From: Lepidurus packardi
Lineage: Eukaryota; Arthropoda; Branchiopoda; Notostraca; Triopsidae
Length of the DNA: 64,000 nt
Direction: 5' to 3'
NCBI GenBank assembly: GCA_023053545.1
Contig: JAKZAN010000006.1
Location: 6,329,001 to 6,393,000, forward strand
The number at the start of each line of letters is the position of its first letter. Position 1 is the stretch's first letter. Below the pieces are notes generated by a model. That model searched no databases. It saw only the letters and a list, made by a program, of their open reading frames with translations, and had not been told where the DNA came from. Positions 62,901 to 64,000 of the stretch are shown here, one piece after another. The position numbers were made by a program, and so were the translations under genes.

Positions 62901-64000
62901 AAAACACGCTCGGCACAGTATAGAGCTTGGAGAATTGAAGGACAGTGGACAACGACGGGACAAGTGAACTTCAAAAAGCTGGGAGCTGCGTGATTTGTCC
63001 ATTGTCCATCACGCATAGGGTGGCTCAAATTCCTTATGGCAAAATGTCATGCCCCAACCAGCTTTTCGTTCCGCAATAGACAGAAAAAGGGGTCTTACCT
63101 ATCGCTATCTAGCTCGGTGCAGATCCCAGGTAACGAATTTACCACAAAAACCACGGCAACAGCAACTTTTCTTTCTTTTCTGACGATATTTTCCACTTTT
63201 AAGGGGTCCCTAGAGTCCATTCCGTGAGGAAAGAATGGGCGTGTATAGAGAGAAAATGGAATAGGAATAGGAACGCTATCTACAAAGGTAAAACAACGGC
63301 GTGGCGCTGTATCAGGCAGTTTTGGAAAGAGAGAAGAGAAAACCACACGGAAAAGTTTCCTGCTGTCGCGAGAGTGGGATCTAGAGCTGTTCATATTCTG
63401 GCTAATGCAAACTTAAAAGGTAGTGACTTGTCAAAAGTGTGTGGGTACATGTTTGATTTCTGGGGATATATGGTGGTAAAGTGAAAAACTTTTTGCTGTG
63501 GTACATAAATGCACACTCTAGCTCAGAAAACAACACACACACACACCCGCAGCAAAAGTGGGCAGGTGATCTAGGTGAGGACAGGTGTTTGGTGGCGGTA
63601 CTGGTAGAGGAAAAAGGACTCCCCCCTTACCTGGATGTAAATCCTCTCAACCCGAGGCTGATGAGGGCCGGGTTTCTCAACTCGTACCTCGCAGTCTTCT
63701 CTGAGTGCTGGACACGCCTGGATGCAGGTTTAGTTTACCTTCCCCGGAACAGCTTCAGATCTGAATAATACCACAGAGCGGATCAACATTTCTTGATTGA
63801 AGACCCCAAAGTTTTTTTTATGTATTTTAAGTTAAGCGCTGCAAAATGTAAGTGCGTATACAACGAGTGGTTGCTTCACCAAAGTGAATTTCATTTAAGT
63901 TTCCATTTAACGCTAATCCGCGACTTTTGCCCCGAAACGCCAGGCTGAGGACGCAGGGGAAAGGGTGGTTTTTCGAGTTGTGGGCTAATGGCGGCCTCTC

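Larger units (their letters stand above)
53391..64000. other. Gene-poor region upstream of G6PD
   Basis: In 10.6 kb no gene was confidently recognised. Features seen: C13 at 53660-53672; a strong reverse donor TAGTCG|GTAAGTACT near 55197-55203 (possible untranslated exon); a 13 bp inverted repeat at 55865-55925; a possible exon at 58123-58250; G14 at 59350-59363; a 7 bp tandem (CTCTTAC)n at 59921-59948. Open frames up to about 120 codons exist in both strands, but none resembles a known protein. Confidence 0.4.

Noticed and set aside
63541-63560. CA-repeat ORF at 63481-63768
   Set aside because: A frame through an ACAC microsatellite with no recognisable domain.

Overview
The window is nuclear DNA of a multicellular animal. 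Every recognisable gene is split by short GT-AG introns (mostly 60-250 bp), and the gene set is metazoan: myosin XVIII, TRAF4, GRK2/3, a TBX1/10-type T-box factor, AKAP1, RAD51D, ZSWIM7, TXNDC17 and G6PD. The compact genes, intermediate GC and lack of vertebrate-type repeats suggest an invertebrate, perhaps a non-bilaterian such as a sponge or cnidarian, but the sequence alone does not settle this. All exon models below were built by hand from splice sites, reading phase and protein-family knowledge. No alignment was run.

Layout. 1-9.8 kb (+): 3' two thirds of a myosin XVIII gene whose 5' end lies outside the window; two of its introns contain long ATG-initiated exons that splice in phase into the tail. 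10.3-13.5 kb (-): TRAF4-like adaptor, N-terminal RING exon not located. 15.6-16.2 kb (+): two phase-compatible exons of an unidentified gene. 17.2-17.7 kb (-): TXNDC17 (TRP14). 20.1-22.1 kb (+): AKAP1 (membrane anchor, KH, Tudor). 22.8-23.3 kb (-): ZSWIM7. 24.0-37.3 kb (+): GRK2/3 (RH, kinase, PH) with a 6.9 kb intron full of transposon remnants. 37.3-42.1 kb: no gene recognised. 42.1-45.0 kb (-): T-box factor. 47.6-48.7 kb (-): RAD51D. 48.9-49.6 kb: foldback repeats. 50.1-53.4 kb (-): G6PD with a 13 nt first coding exon. 53.4-64 kb: gene-poor, nothing confidently coding.

The genes do not form one pathway. ZSWIM7 and RAD51D both serve RAD51-dependent recombination and lie about 24 kb apart. 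ZSWIM7 and GRK are head to head, with start codons 730 bp apart. Myosin XVIII/TRAF4, AKAP1/ZSWIM7 and GRK/T-box are convergent pairs.

The most unusual structure is inside myosin XVIII. The two internal first exons (253 and 219 codons) would give headless tail proteins with unique N-termini, an arrangement similar to the internally initiated Drosophila myosin rod protein. An ETS plus E-box cluster lies about 160 bp upstream of the first of these ATGs.
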